Positions 1 to 6,769 of a DNA stretch of 14,011 nucleotides are shown here, piece by piece. This stretch comes from DATMQA01 sp035566895. GTDB taxonomy: Bacteria > Verrucomicrobiota > Verrucomicrobiia > Limisphaerales > UBA8199. The translations under genes and the position numbers were made by a program. A model generated the notes under the pieces. The model did no database searches and was not told where the DNA came from. It worked only from the letters and a program-made list of their open reading frames with translations. Location: the NCBI GenBank assembly GCA_035566895.1, contig DATMQA010000168.1, forward strand, positions 1 to 14,011, read 5' to 3'. Each line of letters opens with the position of its first letter. Position 1 is the stretch's first letter.

Positions 1-1
1 G

Positions 2-1576
2 CTGACTTATCAGTACAACATGGTCACCGCCCGCCTAAGCCAAGGCAAAATTGTGCCCAATCTTCGTGACCGACTTTATCACCGGCTCCAGCGGCTCAGT
101 TTTCGATTCTTCGATGTGCACGGCTCCAGCTCCATTTTCAACCGGGTAACTGGCGACGTGCAGAACACGCGCCTGTTTGTGGATGGCGTCGTGCTGCAAG
201 GAGTCAACATGGTGCTGACGTTGTGCACTTATTTCGTTTTCATGTGGCGCATCCAGCCGTCATTGACCGTGGCCTGTCTCTCCGTTACGGTGGGGCTTTG
301 GTGGGTCACGCATTACTACTCCGGCCGTCTGCGACCCGCCTACTTGCGCAACCGCGACCTCTATGATGGGTTAGTCCAGCTCTTTACGGAAACCGTTCGC
401 GGGATGCAAACCGTGAAAGGTTTCGCCGCCGAACCGCACCAACTCCGCCGCTTCGAGCAGGCCAACCACGAGGTCTCAAGCCAGCAAAGGCGGATTTTTC
501 TGGACCTGTCGCTGTTCACGCCGGCGACGCAGTTTCTCTCGCAGCTTAGCCTGGTGATTCTGTTTGCCTACGGCGGCTGGCTTTACGTGCAAGGCCGGAT
601 TCCCCTGGGGACCGGGCTGGTCGTTTTCGCCGGCCTGATGCAGCAATTCAACGGGCAGGTCGCCAATATCACCACCATTGCCAACTCGGTCCAGCAGAGT
701 TTTGCCGCGGCGCGGCGCGTCTTTGAAGTGCTCGATACTCCGTGCGAGGTTGAGAATAAAATTAATCCGATCGTGCCGGAACGGCTGACGGGCCGGCTCG
801 TATTCGAGCGCGTGACCTTCGGCTACCATCCGCAAACCGGTGTGCTGCAGGACATCTCTTTGGAAGCACAGCCGGGCCAGGTCATCGGTCTTTTCGGAAT
901 GACGGGCGCCGGCAAAACCACCCTGCTGAGCCTGATCCCTCGCTTCTATGATCCACAGCACGGCCGAATCCTGGCTGATGGCCATGACTTGCGAGAACTG
1001 GAACTGGACGGGTATCGCCGCCAGATTGGGATCGTGTATCAGGAGAGTTTCCTTTTTTCCAACACGGTGGCCGCCAACATTGCCTTCGGCAACCCGCAAG
1101 CCACCCAGGAACAAATCGAACGGGCGGCGCGCATCGCTTCCGCCCATGATTTCATTCTCGCGCTGGCTCACGGGTATGAGACCGTGCTGGGCGAATCCGG
1201 CGTGGACCTCTCCGGCGGGCAGCGCCAGCGGCTTGCCCTGGCCCGCGCCCTTTTACTGGAACCGCCGATCCTTATCCTGGACGATCCGACCGCATCGGTG
1301 GACCCTAAAACCGAGCACGAAATCGTTTCCGCGCTCCGCTACGCGATGACGGGCCGCACCACCTTCGTCGTGGCCAATCGGCTCAGTCTGCTTCGTCGCG
1401 CCGATCTCATCCTGGTCCTGGATAAAGGGAGGCTCATCCAAACCGGCGCGCACGAGGAGTTGGTGCGCAAGCCCGGACCCTACCGCGATACGGCCCTGCT
1501 GCAACTGATGGATTTGACGGAACGGTCTGAGCCTGACCAAAAGGAGCGGACGGAACAGTCTTTTTCACTCGCCTGA
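2..1576 (+). CDS. ABC exporter half-transporter (permease + ATPase), degenerate-site subunit, 5' truncated
   Basis: This is a half-size ABC exporter of the MsbA/multidrug type: a membrane domain fused to one ATPase domain, expected to export a hydrophobic or lipid-like substrate that cannot be named from sequence. The frame stays open to the window edge. The ATG at 20 lies inside the family fold, because it is followed at once by the first intracellular loop (L..FRFFD..G...NR.T.DV), so TM1 and most of TM2 lie upstream. Numbering from that ATG, membrane segments fall near 62-99 and 172-212, and the ATPase near 256-500. Visible motifs are Walker A GMTGAGKTT (293-301), Q-loop Q341, an intact LSGGQ signature (397-401) and Walker B ILILDD (417-422). 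The catalytic glutamate is replaced by Asp422, and the switch histidine by Asn453 (VANRLS). These are hallmarks of the degenerate-site subunit of a heterodimer such as TM287/288 or BmrCD. The next gene starts 3 nt downstream and is the likely partner. Confidence 0.95.
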   Translation: MTYQYNMVTARLSQGKIVPNLRDRLYHRLQRLSFRFFDVHGSSSIFNRVTGDVQNTRLFVDGVVLQGVNMVLTLCTYFVFMWRIQPSLTVACLSVTVGLWWVTHYYSGRLRPAYLRNRDLYDGLVQLFTETVRGMQTVKGFAAEPHQLRRFEQANHEVSSQQRRIFLDLSLFTPATQFLSQLSLVILFAYGGWLYVQGRIPLGTGLVVFAGLMQQFNGQVANITTIANSVQQSFAAARRVFEVLDTPCEVENKINPIVPERLTGRLVFERVTFGYHPQTGVLQDISLEAQPGQVIGLFGMTGAGKTTLLSLIPRFYDPQHGRILADGHDLRELELDGYRRQIGIVYQESFLFSNTVAANIAFGNPQATQEQIERAARIASAHDFILALAHGYETVLGESGVDLSGGQRQRLALARALLLEPPILILDDPTASVDPKTEHEIVSALRYAMTGRTTFVVANRLSLLRRADLILVLDKGRLIQTGAHEELVRKPGPYRDTALLQLMDLTERSEPDQKERTEQSFSLA

Positions 1577-1579
1577 ACC

Positions 1580-3448
1580 ATGATTCCGCCCACCACCCAA
1601 ACGCGCCGCCAGATCCCGGGAGCATCCGCTCGCGAGGCCATCACTTGGTTTCAACCGATGGACGAGCATGAGGCGGAACGCGCTCCGCTCAGCGCCCGGC
1701 TCATCCGCCGCATCTTTGCTTATACCCGGCCTTACGCCGCCCGGCGCAACTGGCTCTTGGTGCTCACGTTCGCGCGGGGTCTCCAACTTCCCGCTCTGGC
1801 CTGGATGATCGGCCAGACGATTAACGGACCGATCGCCGGCCGAAATCTGCCCGGCATTTTTCTCCACGCGGCCCTTTACTTTGGGCTGGTGCTGCTGATG
1901 CTGGTTACGCTGCATTTCCGCCAGCGACTCGCCCTCGAACTGGGCGAAGCCGTCGCTCATGACATGCGCTCGGAGCTCTTTCGCAAACTGCTGGCGATGC
2001 CCATGTCCTTTTTTAACAAAACCAAGTTCGGCCGCCTCATCAGCCGCATGACTTCCGACGTCGATAGCATTCGCGTCGCCGTCCAGGACGTGGCGTTTGT
2101 CGTCATTATCCAGGCGGTGCAGATGGCGGTCGCGGCGCTGTTGATGGCCTGGTACAATTGGAAGCTCTTCTCCCTGATGCTGGTGCTGGTACCGGTGATC
2201 TGGGTGGTCAATCAGAACTATCGCCGTGAGGTGATCCAAAAACTCCGCCAGGTCCAGGAGACGTGGAGCCGGCTCACCTCCACCCTGGCCGAGTCAGTGA
2301 GCGGCATCCGGGTGACTCAGGCCTTTGTGCGCCAGGAAATCAACGCCGGGTTTTTCCGAAAGCTGGTGAATCTCCACGGCGAAAACAACGTGGGTGTCGC
2401 CCACGCCTCTGCGGTTTTCATCCCCCTGCTGCAGATGAAAAGCCAGCTTTTCCTGGGCGCGATGGCGTTGCTGGGGGGCTTTGGCGCGCTCCGCTGGCAA
2501 GGCTGGCTCCACATGGAAGTGGGCGACCTGGTGATGTTCTTTTTCCTCGCGAATTTCTTTTTTGATCCCGTCCAGGCCATTGGCAACCAATACAGCCAGG
2601 CGCTCTCCGCTATGGCCGGTGCCGAACGCTACTTCCGCCTTATCGACCTCAAGCCCGAATGGCAGGACGGTCCCGCCGCTGGAGCACTTCCTCCGCTCAA
2701 AGGCCGCGTCGAATTCCAGCAGGTCCATTTCCAATACGACCCGGGCCGGCCCGTCCTGTCGGACATCTCTTTCGTAGCCGAGCCGGGCCAAACCGTTGCG
2801 CTGGTCGGTCACACCGGCAGCGGCAAAACCACGGTCGTCGCCTTGCTCCAAAAACTCTATCTCCCGACTCACGGGAGGGTGCTGGTGGACGGGTCGGATC
2901 TGCTCCACTGCGCCAGCGACTCCCTCCGGGCACAAATGGGGAGCGTTCAACAAAACAATTTTCTCTTTGCGGGGTCCGTCCTCGACAATATCCGGTTCTC
3001 CCGGCCCGAGGCCTCGACTGCTTCTGTGCGCGCTACGCTGCAGGCCTTGGATTGCCTGGACCTTCTGGAAGCCCTGCCGCGCGGGTTGGAAACACAGGTG
3101 GGTGAGAAGAGCGCCTCGCTTTCGTTGGGCCAACGCCAGTTGATCTGCTTCGCCCGGGCGCTGCTGGCCGACCCGCGCATCGTCGTGCTGGACGAGGCCA
3201 CCAGCGCGATTGACAGCGTTACCGAGGCGCGCCTCCAACGGGCCCTGGAGATCCTGTTGCGTGGCCGCACCGCGTTTGTCGTCGCCCACCGGCTCAGCAC
3301 GATCCGCCGGGCCGGTTTGGTGCTCGTGCTCGATCAGGGACGCATCGTCGAGCGCGGGACACACGACACGCTGCTGGCGGCGAGCGGTGTTTACGCGCGT
3401 TTGCACCGCGAGTTCATTGGCGGAGGGGCCCCACAACAGATTGCGTGA
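1580..3448 (+). CDS. ABC exporter half-transporter (permease + ATPase), catalytic-site subunit
   Basis: This complete 622-residue half-transporter is a normal length for the exporter family, with a roughly 40-residue cytoplasmic N-terminal leader. Six membrane helices are expected; hydrophobic runs are visible near 57-77, 92-112, 170-210 and 286-330. The ATPase domain begins near 375. Motifs are Walker A GHTGSGKTT (410-418), Q-loop Q458, Walker B IVVLDE (534-539) with the catalytic Glu539, and switch His570 (VAHRLSTIRRA). The signature is altered: LSLGQ at 514-518 instead of LSGGQ. That altered signature would face the altered Walker B and switch of the upstream protein, while this protein's intact Walker A, Glu and His face the upstream protein's intact LSGGQ. 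The two should therefore form a heterodimeric exporter. The ATG lies 3 nt after the upstream stop with no clear Shine-Dalgarno, which suggests translational coupling. A later in-frame ATG at 1658 is possible but less likely. The substrate is unknown. Confidence 0.95.
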   Translation: MIPPTTQTRRQIPGASAREAITWFQPMDEHEAERAPLSARLIRRIFAYTRPYAARRNWLLVLTFARGLQLPALAWMIGQTINGPIAGRNLPGIFLHAALYFGLVLLMLVTLHFRQRLALELGEAVAHDMRSELFRKLLAMPMSFFNKTKFGRLISRMTSDVDSIRVAVQDVAFVVIIQAVQMAVAALLMAWYNWKLFSLMLVLVPVIWVVNQNYRREVIQKLRQVQETWSRLTSTLAESVSGIRVTQAFVRQEINAGFFRKLVNLHGENNVGVAHASAVFIPLLQMKSQLFLGAMALLGGFGALRWQGWLHMEVGDLVMFFFLANFFFDPVQAIGNQYSQALSAMAGAERYFRLIDLKPEWQDGPAAGALPPLKGRVEFQQVHFQYDPGRPVLSDISFVAEPGQTVALVGHTGSGKTTVVALLQKLYLPTHGRVLVDGSDLLHCASDSLRAQMGSVQQNNFLFAGSVLDNIRFSRPEASTASVRATLQALDCLDLLEALPRGLETQVGEKSASLSLGQRQLICFARALLADPRIVVLDEATSAIDSVTEARLQRALEILLRGRTAFVVAHRLSTIRRAGLVLVLDQGRIVERGTHDTLLAASGVYARLHREFIGGGAPQQIA

Positions 3449-3557
3449 TGCGTGAACGGCTTTCGCTCGAGAGGAAGCGCCCGGCCGCGAAAAATCGACC
3501 TCGGCACATAGCGATGCCTGGAAATCTTCGCTGCCAGCTCCACGGCTCACGCATCAC
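3445..3557. repeat. 11-bp inverted repeat pair flanking about 91 bp
   Basis: GTGATGCGTGA at 3445-3455 is matched by its exact reverse complement TCACGCATCAC at 3547-3557. The left arm overlaps the stop codon of the second ABC gene. The interval between the arms has no convincing gene. It could be the ends of a small non-autonomous element, a long-range stem, or chance. No target-site duplication is obvious. Confidence 0.4.
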
Positions 3558-3758
3558 TCATTGCTGCCGGTAGTCGTCGTCGTAATGGTTTTGACCGGCA
3601 AAGCGGATTATCCTATGTTATTGTTGGAATTACTACCGGAGTGGCGGTCGGCAAAAGAATGAGACTTCCTGATGGAGAATTGCACTGTCGCGCACCGAAG
3701 AGTGTCACTCATCGTCTGTTGTGGCCTGCGATAGTATTCGGGCAAAAAGATAATCTAA
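3449..3758. other. Non-coding interval between the ABC exporter and the XRE-receiver gene
   Basis: The 310-bp gap holds no gene I can support. It contains the right arm of the 11-bp inverted repeat (to 3557) and a shorter 8-bp inverted pair (CCGGTAGT at 3567-3574 and ACTACCGG at 3632-3639) that may be chance. Just before the next gene is a -10-like GATAAT at 3749-3754, only 4 nt from the ATG at 3759, so a leaderless transcript is conceivable. No matching -35 is visible at normal spacing. No T-run terminator is seen after the ABC genes. Confidence 0.4.
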
Positions 3759-4457
3759 ATGACACCACCACCAGATGTCAGAAAAGAATTCGGAGCGGCG
3801 ATTCGGCAGCAGCGGCTGCGGCTGGGCCTTTCCCAGGAGGCGCTCGGGGAGCGGGCCGAATTGCACCGCACTTACATCACGGATGTAGAGCGCGGCGCCC
3901 GCAACCTTTCGCTGGAAAGCATCGCGAAGCTGGCGAGAGCGCTCCAGGTCTCGATCGGCGCGCTGTTTCCCCAGCCCAGCGGGCCGGTCGCCGCGCGCCC
4001 GGGAAGCTCGCCCACCAACTCTCCGGCCGTTGATCTTCTCCTCGTGGAAGATGATCCGCTCGATCTCCAACTCACTCTCGAAGCTTTCGCCCAGGCCAAG
4101 CTGGCCAACCGTGTCCAGGTGGTTCGTGATGGCGCGGCCGCGCTTGACTTTCTGTTCTGTCGCGGTGAGCACGCCCACCGTCCGGCGGGCAGCGCGCTGC
4201 CTATCGTGTTGCTGGATTTGTATTTGCCCAAAGTTCACGGCTTGGAAGTCCTGGGCCGCATTCGAGCCGATGAACGCACGCGGCCTGCACATGTCATCGT
4301 TCTGACCGGTTCACGCAGCGACGCCCATCTCCGCGAGGCTCTGCGTCTCGGCGCCGATGCCTATATCGTCAAACCGGTGGATTTTCACAGCTTCAGCGCG
4401 GTGACTCCGCAACTCAACTTCTCCTGGCGCCTGCTGAAACCAGGGTCCCATGCCTGA
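3759..4457 (+). CDS. XRE-family helix-turn-helix / response-regulator receiver fusion protein
   Basis: This 232-residue soluble regulator has two domains. Residues 8-70 are a classic XRE/Cro-type helix-turn-helix (FGAAIRQQRLRLGLSQ..., then YITDVERGARN and the helix ending LFPQP). After a short Pro/Ser-rich linker, residues 91-215 form a receiver domain of the Rcp1-like type. Its acidic pocket is Glu97/Asp98/Asp99, the phospho-acceptor is Asp153 in VLLDLYLPKVHG, the conserved Thr183 is in VLTGS, and Lys205 is in VKPVD, so all catalytic residues are present. A histidine kinase should therefore control it by phosphorylation, and the HTH suggests DNA binding. Receiver domains usually precede their output domain; here the order is reversed and the output is XRE-type. 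The start is firm because an in-frame TAA (3756-3758) immediately precedes the ATG. No Shine-Dalgarno is visible. No kinase is encoded nearby, and the gene converges on the DUF2062 gene. Confidence 0.92.
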   Translation: MTPPPDVRKEFGAAIRQQRLRLGLSQEALGERAELHRTYITDVERGARNLSLESIAKLARALQVSIGALFPQPSGPVAARPGSSPTNSPAVDLLLVEDDPLDLQLTLEAFAQAKLANRVQVVRDGAAALDFLFCRGEHAHRPAGSALPIVLLDLYLPKVHGLEVLGRIRADERTRPAHVIVLTGSRSDAHLREALRLGADAYIVKPVDFHSFSAVTPQLNFSWRLLKPGSHA

Positions 4458-4536
4458 TCCGCGAGGCCCGTCTTCTGGCGGAGGCGATGGGAGGAGACTC
4501 CAATTTCTGCGCGGCCCCACGGGAGCCGAAATCCGG

Positions 4537-5049
4537 TTAGCTGGGATTGGCCTGCTGGTGCTCCGCAAGTTGTTCGCGGATCCTTTTTCTCATTTGATGC
4601 CGAGCGACCACCTGCCGGGTGATCAAGAAGGCCAGCAGGGAAAACGGGGAGGCGCATAGGGCTCCGCCCACCAGCAGACGCTTGCCCACAGGGCCAAATA
4701 AAAAACTGATCCAGGTGTGCCAGGCAAATCCTTCCCAACGAGGTCTGTGCAGCGGGGGCGGCCAGTGGTGCGGCTGGCTCAGCAGCCAGTAACCGAGGTC
4801 ATATTCCCAACGGTAAATGACCGGCATAAACGGAAGGATAATGTCGTGCAGCGTGGTGGCAATCACGGCCGCAAGAATGTTACTGCGTGTAAGCCAGGCG
4901 AACAGAATCGCGAACAAAGTTCTGAGCCCGAAGAGCGGCGTAAAACCGAAAAAGATGCCAATCGCCACGCCACCTGCAATCGCTTCGGGCGTGTCGCGAA
5001 TCGCGAGCAGCTTAAGCGAATGCTCCTGGAACCAGCGGCGAGGGTTCAT
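4537..5049 (-). CDS. DUF2062 domain membrane protein
   Basis: This 170-residue protein matches the DUF2062 family, small inner-membrane proteins without a settled function. The family signature is the glycine-rich amphipathic start IAGGVAIGIFFGFTPLFG (24-41), followed by a hydrophobic segment (about 42-54), then RSNILAAVIATTLHD (55-69) and a proline-rich IILPFMPVIY stretch. A second hydrophobic span lies near 112-145. The C-terminus is basic and polar (RHQMRKRIREQ), probably cytoplasmic. Its ATG overlaps the hisA stop in an ATGA (5046-5049), so translation is probably coupled to hisA. That does not fit any known role in histidine synthesis; it may simply reflect gene packing. Some DUF2062 proteins are fused to or sit near glycosyltransferases, but no such gene is seen here. 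Confidence 0.88.
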   Translation of the reverse strand: MNPRRWFQEHSLKLLAIRDTPEAIAGGVAIGIFFGFTPLFGLRTLFAILFAWLTRSNILAAVIATTLHDIILPFMPVIYRWEYDLGYWLLSQPHHWPPPLHRPRWEGFAWHTWISFLFGPVGKRLLVGGALCASPFSLLAFLITRQVVARHQMRKRIREQLAEHQQANPS

Positions 5050-5822
5050 GTGCGGCTTCCGGCGGCTTTGGAACGGTTGAACGCTACGACCTCCTCATAC
5101 CGCACGCCATTGCCTCCGAAAATATCCAATGCCGACCCGATGGTTAGGTCGATTCTGCTCTGCCCAAGCTGGGTCACCCGCTCGAGGTCGGCCAGCGAAT
5201 TGGCACCGCCGGCGTAGGTAGCCGGGAGCGGCGACCAGCGGGCAAGTTTCGAAACCAGCTCTTCGTCGATGCCGCGGCACAACCCCTCGACATCCACTGC
5301 GTGCACCAGAAACTCCGAACACCAGGCGGCCAGTTTCTCCAGAATTTGCGGTCCAATCGCCGTTTGGGTAAACCGCTGCCAATGATCCGTCATCACCAGG
5401 TACTCATCGCCACGCCGTCGGCAGCTCAAGTCCAGCACCAGGCGGTCCTTGCCCACCGTACCGCCCAGTTTTCTCAGCCGCTCCCAATCGAGCTGCCCGG
5501 CGCGGAACAGCCAGGAAGTCACGATGACGTGGGAGGCGCCGGCCTCAAGCCAGGTTCGGGCATTATCCAGGTGAATGCCGCCGCCGATCTGCAATCCGCC
5601 GGAATATGCCCGCAACGCCGCTTCAGCTTGCGTTTCGTTGCCCGGCCCCAGCATGATCACATGGCCGCCTTTGAGGCCATCGCGTTTGTAAAGGTCAGCA
5701 TACCAGGCCGCGGGGCGGTCAGACAAAAAATTGGTCCGCAATTTTCCGGGTTGAGTCCCAAGCGTGCCACCAACGATTTGTTTCACTTTGCCCTCATGCA
5801 GGTCGATGCACGGTCGAAACAT
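5046..5822 (-). CDS. hisA: Phosphoribosylformimino-5-aminoimidazole carboxamide ribotide isomerase, eukaryote-type HisA
   Basis: The 258-residue TIM-barrel isomerase of histidine biosynthesis converts ProFAR to PRFAR, the substrate of HisF/HisH. The sequence reads like yeast His6 rather than the usual bacterial HisA. Visible blocks are FRPCIDLHEGKVKQIVGGT (2-20), GGHVIMLGP (52-60), LQIGGGI (77-83), GASHVIVTSWLF (95-106), GKDRLVLDLSCR (124-135), HAVDVEGLCRGID (174-186), TYAGG (202-206) and DLTIGSALDIFGGNG (225-239). Catalytic aspartates are probably Asp7 and Asp131, by analogy with the two barrel-half aspartates of HisA. Length fits the eukaryotic subfamily. It is separated from any other his gene in the window and precedes a DUF2062 gene with a 4-nt overlap. 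No clear Shine-Dalgarno precedes the ATG; the start is supported by the family N-terminus. The annotation is secure; horizontal acquisition is an inference. Confidence 0.95.
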   Translation of the reverse strand: MFRPCIDLHEGKVKQIVGGTLGTQPGKLRTNFLSDRPAAWYADLYKRDGLKGGHVIMLGPGNETQAEAALRAYSGGLQIGGGIHLDNARTWLEAGASHVIVTSWLFRAGQLDWERLRKLGGTVGKDRLVLDLSCRRRGDEYLVMTDHWQRFTQTAIGPQILEKLAAWCSEFLVHAVDVEGLCRGIDEELVSKLARWSPLPATYAGGANSLADLERVTQLGQSRIDLTIGSALDIFGGNGVRYEEVVAFNRSKAAGSRT

Positions 5823-5837
5823 GCTCAGAAGTTAAGG

Positions 5838-5850
5838 TTCAGGGCCTGAA
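5838..5850. promoter_or_regulatory. Perfect palindrome in the hisA leader
   Basis: TTCAGG-G-CCTGAA is a 6-1-6 perfect palindrome lying 16 nt upstream of the hisA start codon and downstream of its proposed -10. GTTAA occurs close to it on both sides. It could be a repressor operator or a small hairpin affecting hisA expression. There is no direct evidence for either. Confidence 0.3.
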
Positions 5851-5860
5851 GTTAAAAGCC

Positions 5861-5888
5861 TAAATAACCTGGAGTGCCCAATTGACAA
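5861..5888 (-). promoter_or_regulatory. Candidate sigma-70 promoter for hisA-DUF2062
   Basis: On the minus strand, TTGTCA (5888-5883) is followed after 16 nt by TATTTA (5866-5861). The -35 is good and the -10 is weak. It overlaps the -35 of the divergent promoter on the other strand, so the two may compete for polymerase. Confidence 0.3.
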
Positions 5889-5910
5889 AACGGGCTAAGC
5901 GTTCTATTGA
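5882..5910 (+). promoter_or_regulatory. Candidate sigma-70 promoter for the outer-membrane protein gene
   Basis: A consensus -35, TTGACA (5882-5887), is followed after exactly 17 nt by TATTGA (5905-5910), a weak -10. It sits about 45 nt upstream of the start codon at 5955, leaving a normal leader length. Base-specific evidence is limited to these hexamers. Confidence 0.45.
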
Positions 5911-5942
5911 GATTATCAAGGTAAAGAGATAATCGCCATTCC

Positions 5943-5947
5943 AGGAG
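5943..5947 (+). promoter_or_regulatory. Shine-Dalgarno that fixes the start of the outer-membrane protein
   Basis: AGGAG lies 7 nt before the ATG at 5955 but only 1 nt before the in-frame ATG at 5949. The second ATG is therefore the likely start, and it gives a standard Lys-containing signal-peptide N-terminus. Confidence 0.75.
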
Positions 5948-5954
5948 AATGCTT

Positions 5955-6653
5955 ATGAAAACGACTCACAATATTCTTGTATTCTCGATTCTTAACGCCG
6001 GCATCCTGCTGGTTTCGGTTTTCCACGCTCGCTCGCAGGAAGGCACTTGGTATGTGAAGGCCGATTTGGGCGGCAACGTAACCCGCGACGTGAAGATGAA
6101 TGAGTTTTTCGGGCTCCCGGTGGCGCCCGGCAGCAAACTCCAACTGGACCCCGGTGTCCGTGCCGGCTTTGCGGGGGGCTATCAATTCACCGACTGGTTT
6201 TCGGCCGAGGGTGAGTTGGGAGTTTTTGCCAATCGCGTCAACTCGATTACCGGCGCGACCGAGGTTCATGAAGCGTCCTTTGGCAACATACCGGTCCTGG
6301 TTAATGGAAAGCTTCAGTTGCCGAACCCCACACCTTTTACTCCGTATATCGGCGCCGGCATTGGGTTTTCGGAAGCGTTTCTGGACGCCCGCCGCATCGC
6401 TTACCCGGACGGCGCCGGCGGCACCGTGTTTGTGCGTGGCAGCGACGCGGACACCGTTTTCGCCTGGCAGGCTCTGGCGGGGCTACGTTACGCCATTAAT
6501 AAACGCATGGGGCTGAGCGTGGAATACCGTTATTTCCGCGCCGATGGCGGAGAATGGCGCGCCGACTTCGCGCCGGGCGCTCCCAGCGACAGAATCCGCT
6601 TTGGTCGCACGGAGACTCACGCCGTCAGCCTGGCGTTTGACGTTCATTTTTGA
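5955..6653 (+). CDS. Outer-membrane beta-barrel protein with signal peptide
   Basis: This 232-residue exported protein resembles the small OmpA/OmpW-like or 'outer membrane beta-barrel' families. Residues 1-28 form a signal peptide: a basic MKTTHN start, a hydrophobic core (ILVFSILNAGILLVSVF), and a probable cleavage after ARSQ. The mature part alternates glycine/aromatic-rich strands: WYVKADLGG, a GYQFTDWFSAEGELG segment, TPFTPYIGAGIG, LAGLRYAINKRMGLSVEYRYF, and a last strand HAVSLAFDVHF that ends in Phe, as expected for BAM-dependent insertion. An eight-stranded barrel is plausible for the length. The strand G.Q..DWFSAEGELG is typical of the conserved region of such barrels. It has its own promoter and ribosome-binding site and is divergent from hisA. 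Its function, whether structural, porin or adhesin, cannot be told from sequence. Confidence 0.88.
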   Translation: MKTTHNILVFSILNAGILLVSVFHARSQEGTWYVKADLGGNVTRDVKMNEFFGLPVAPGSKLQLDPGVRAGFAGGYQFTDWFSAEGELGVFANRVNSITGATEVHEASFGNIPVLVNGKLQLPNPTPFTPYIGAGIGFSEAFLDARRIAYPDGAGGTVFVRGSDADTVFAWQALAGLRYAINKRMGLSVEYRYFRADGGEWRADFAPGAPSDRIRFGRTETHAVSLAFDVHF

Positions 6654-6769
6654 TGCCGCCCCGCGTGGCGAGCCGGGCAAGGTGACACACCACCTCCAGT
6701 CCGGCCGCCAACATTTTTCGGCTTGCGCGAAGGTGCAAGGCGCACGAGGGTAGCGCTCGGATTTTCGAT

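Noticed and set aside
2294..3550. Long minus-strand open frame (418 codons) opposite the second ABC gene
   Set aside because: It lies antisense to a gene with complete ABC motifs. Its product is charged and low in hydrophobic structure, with no recognisable domain, as expected of a shadow frame in GC-rich DNA.
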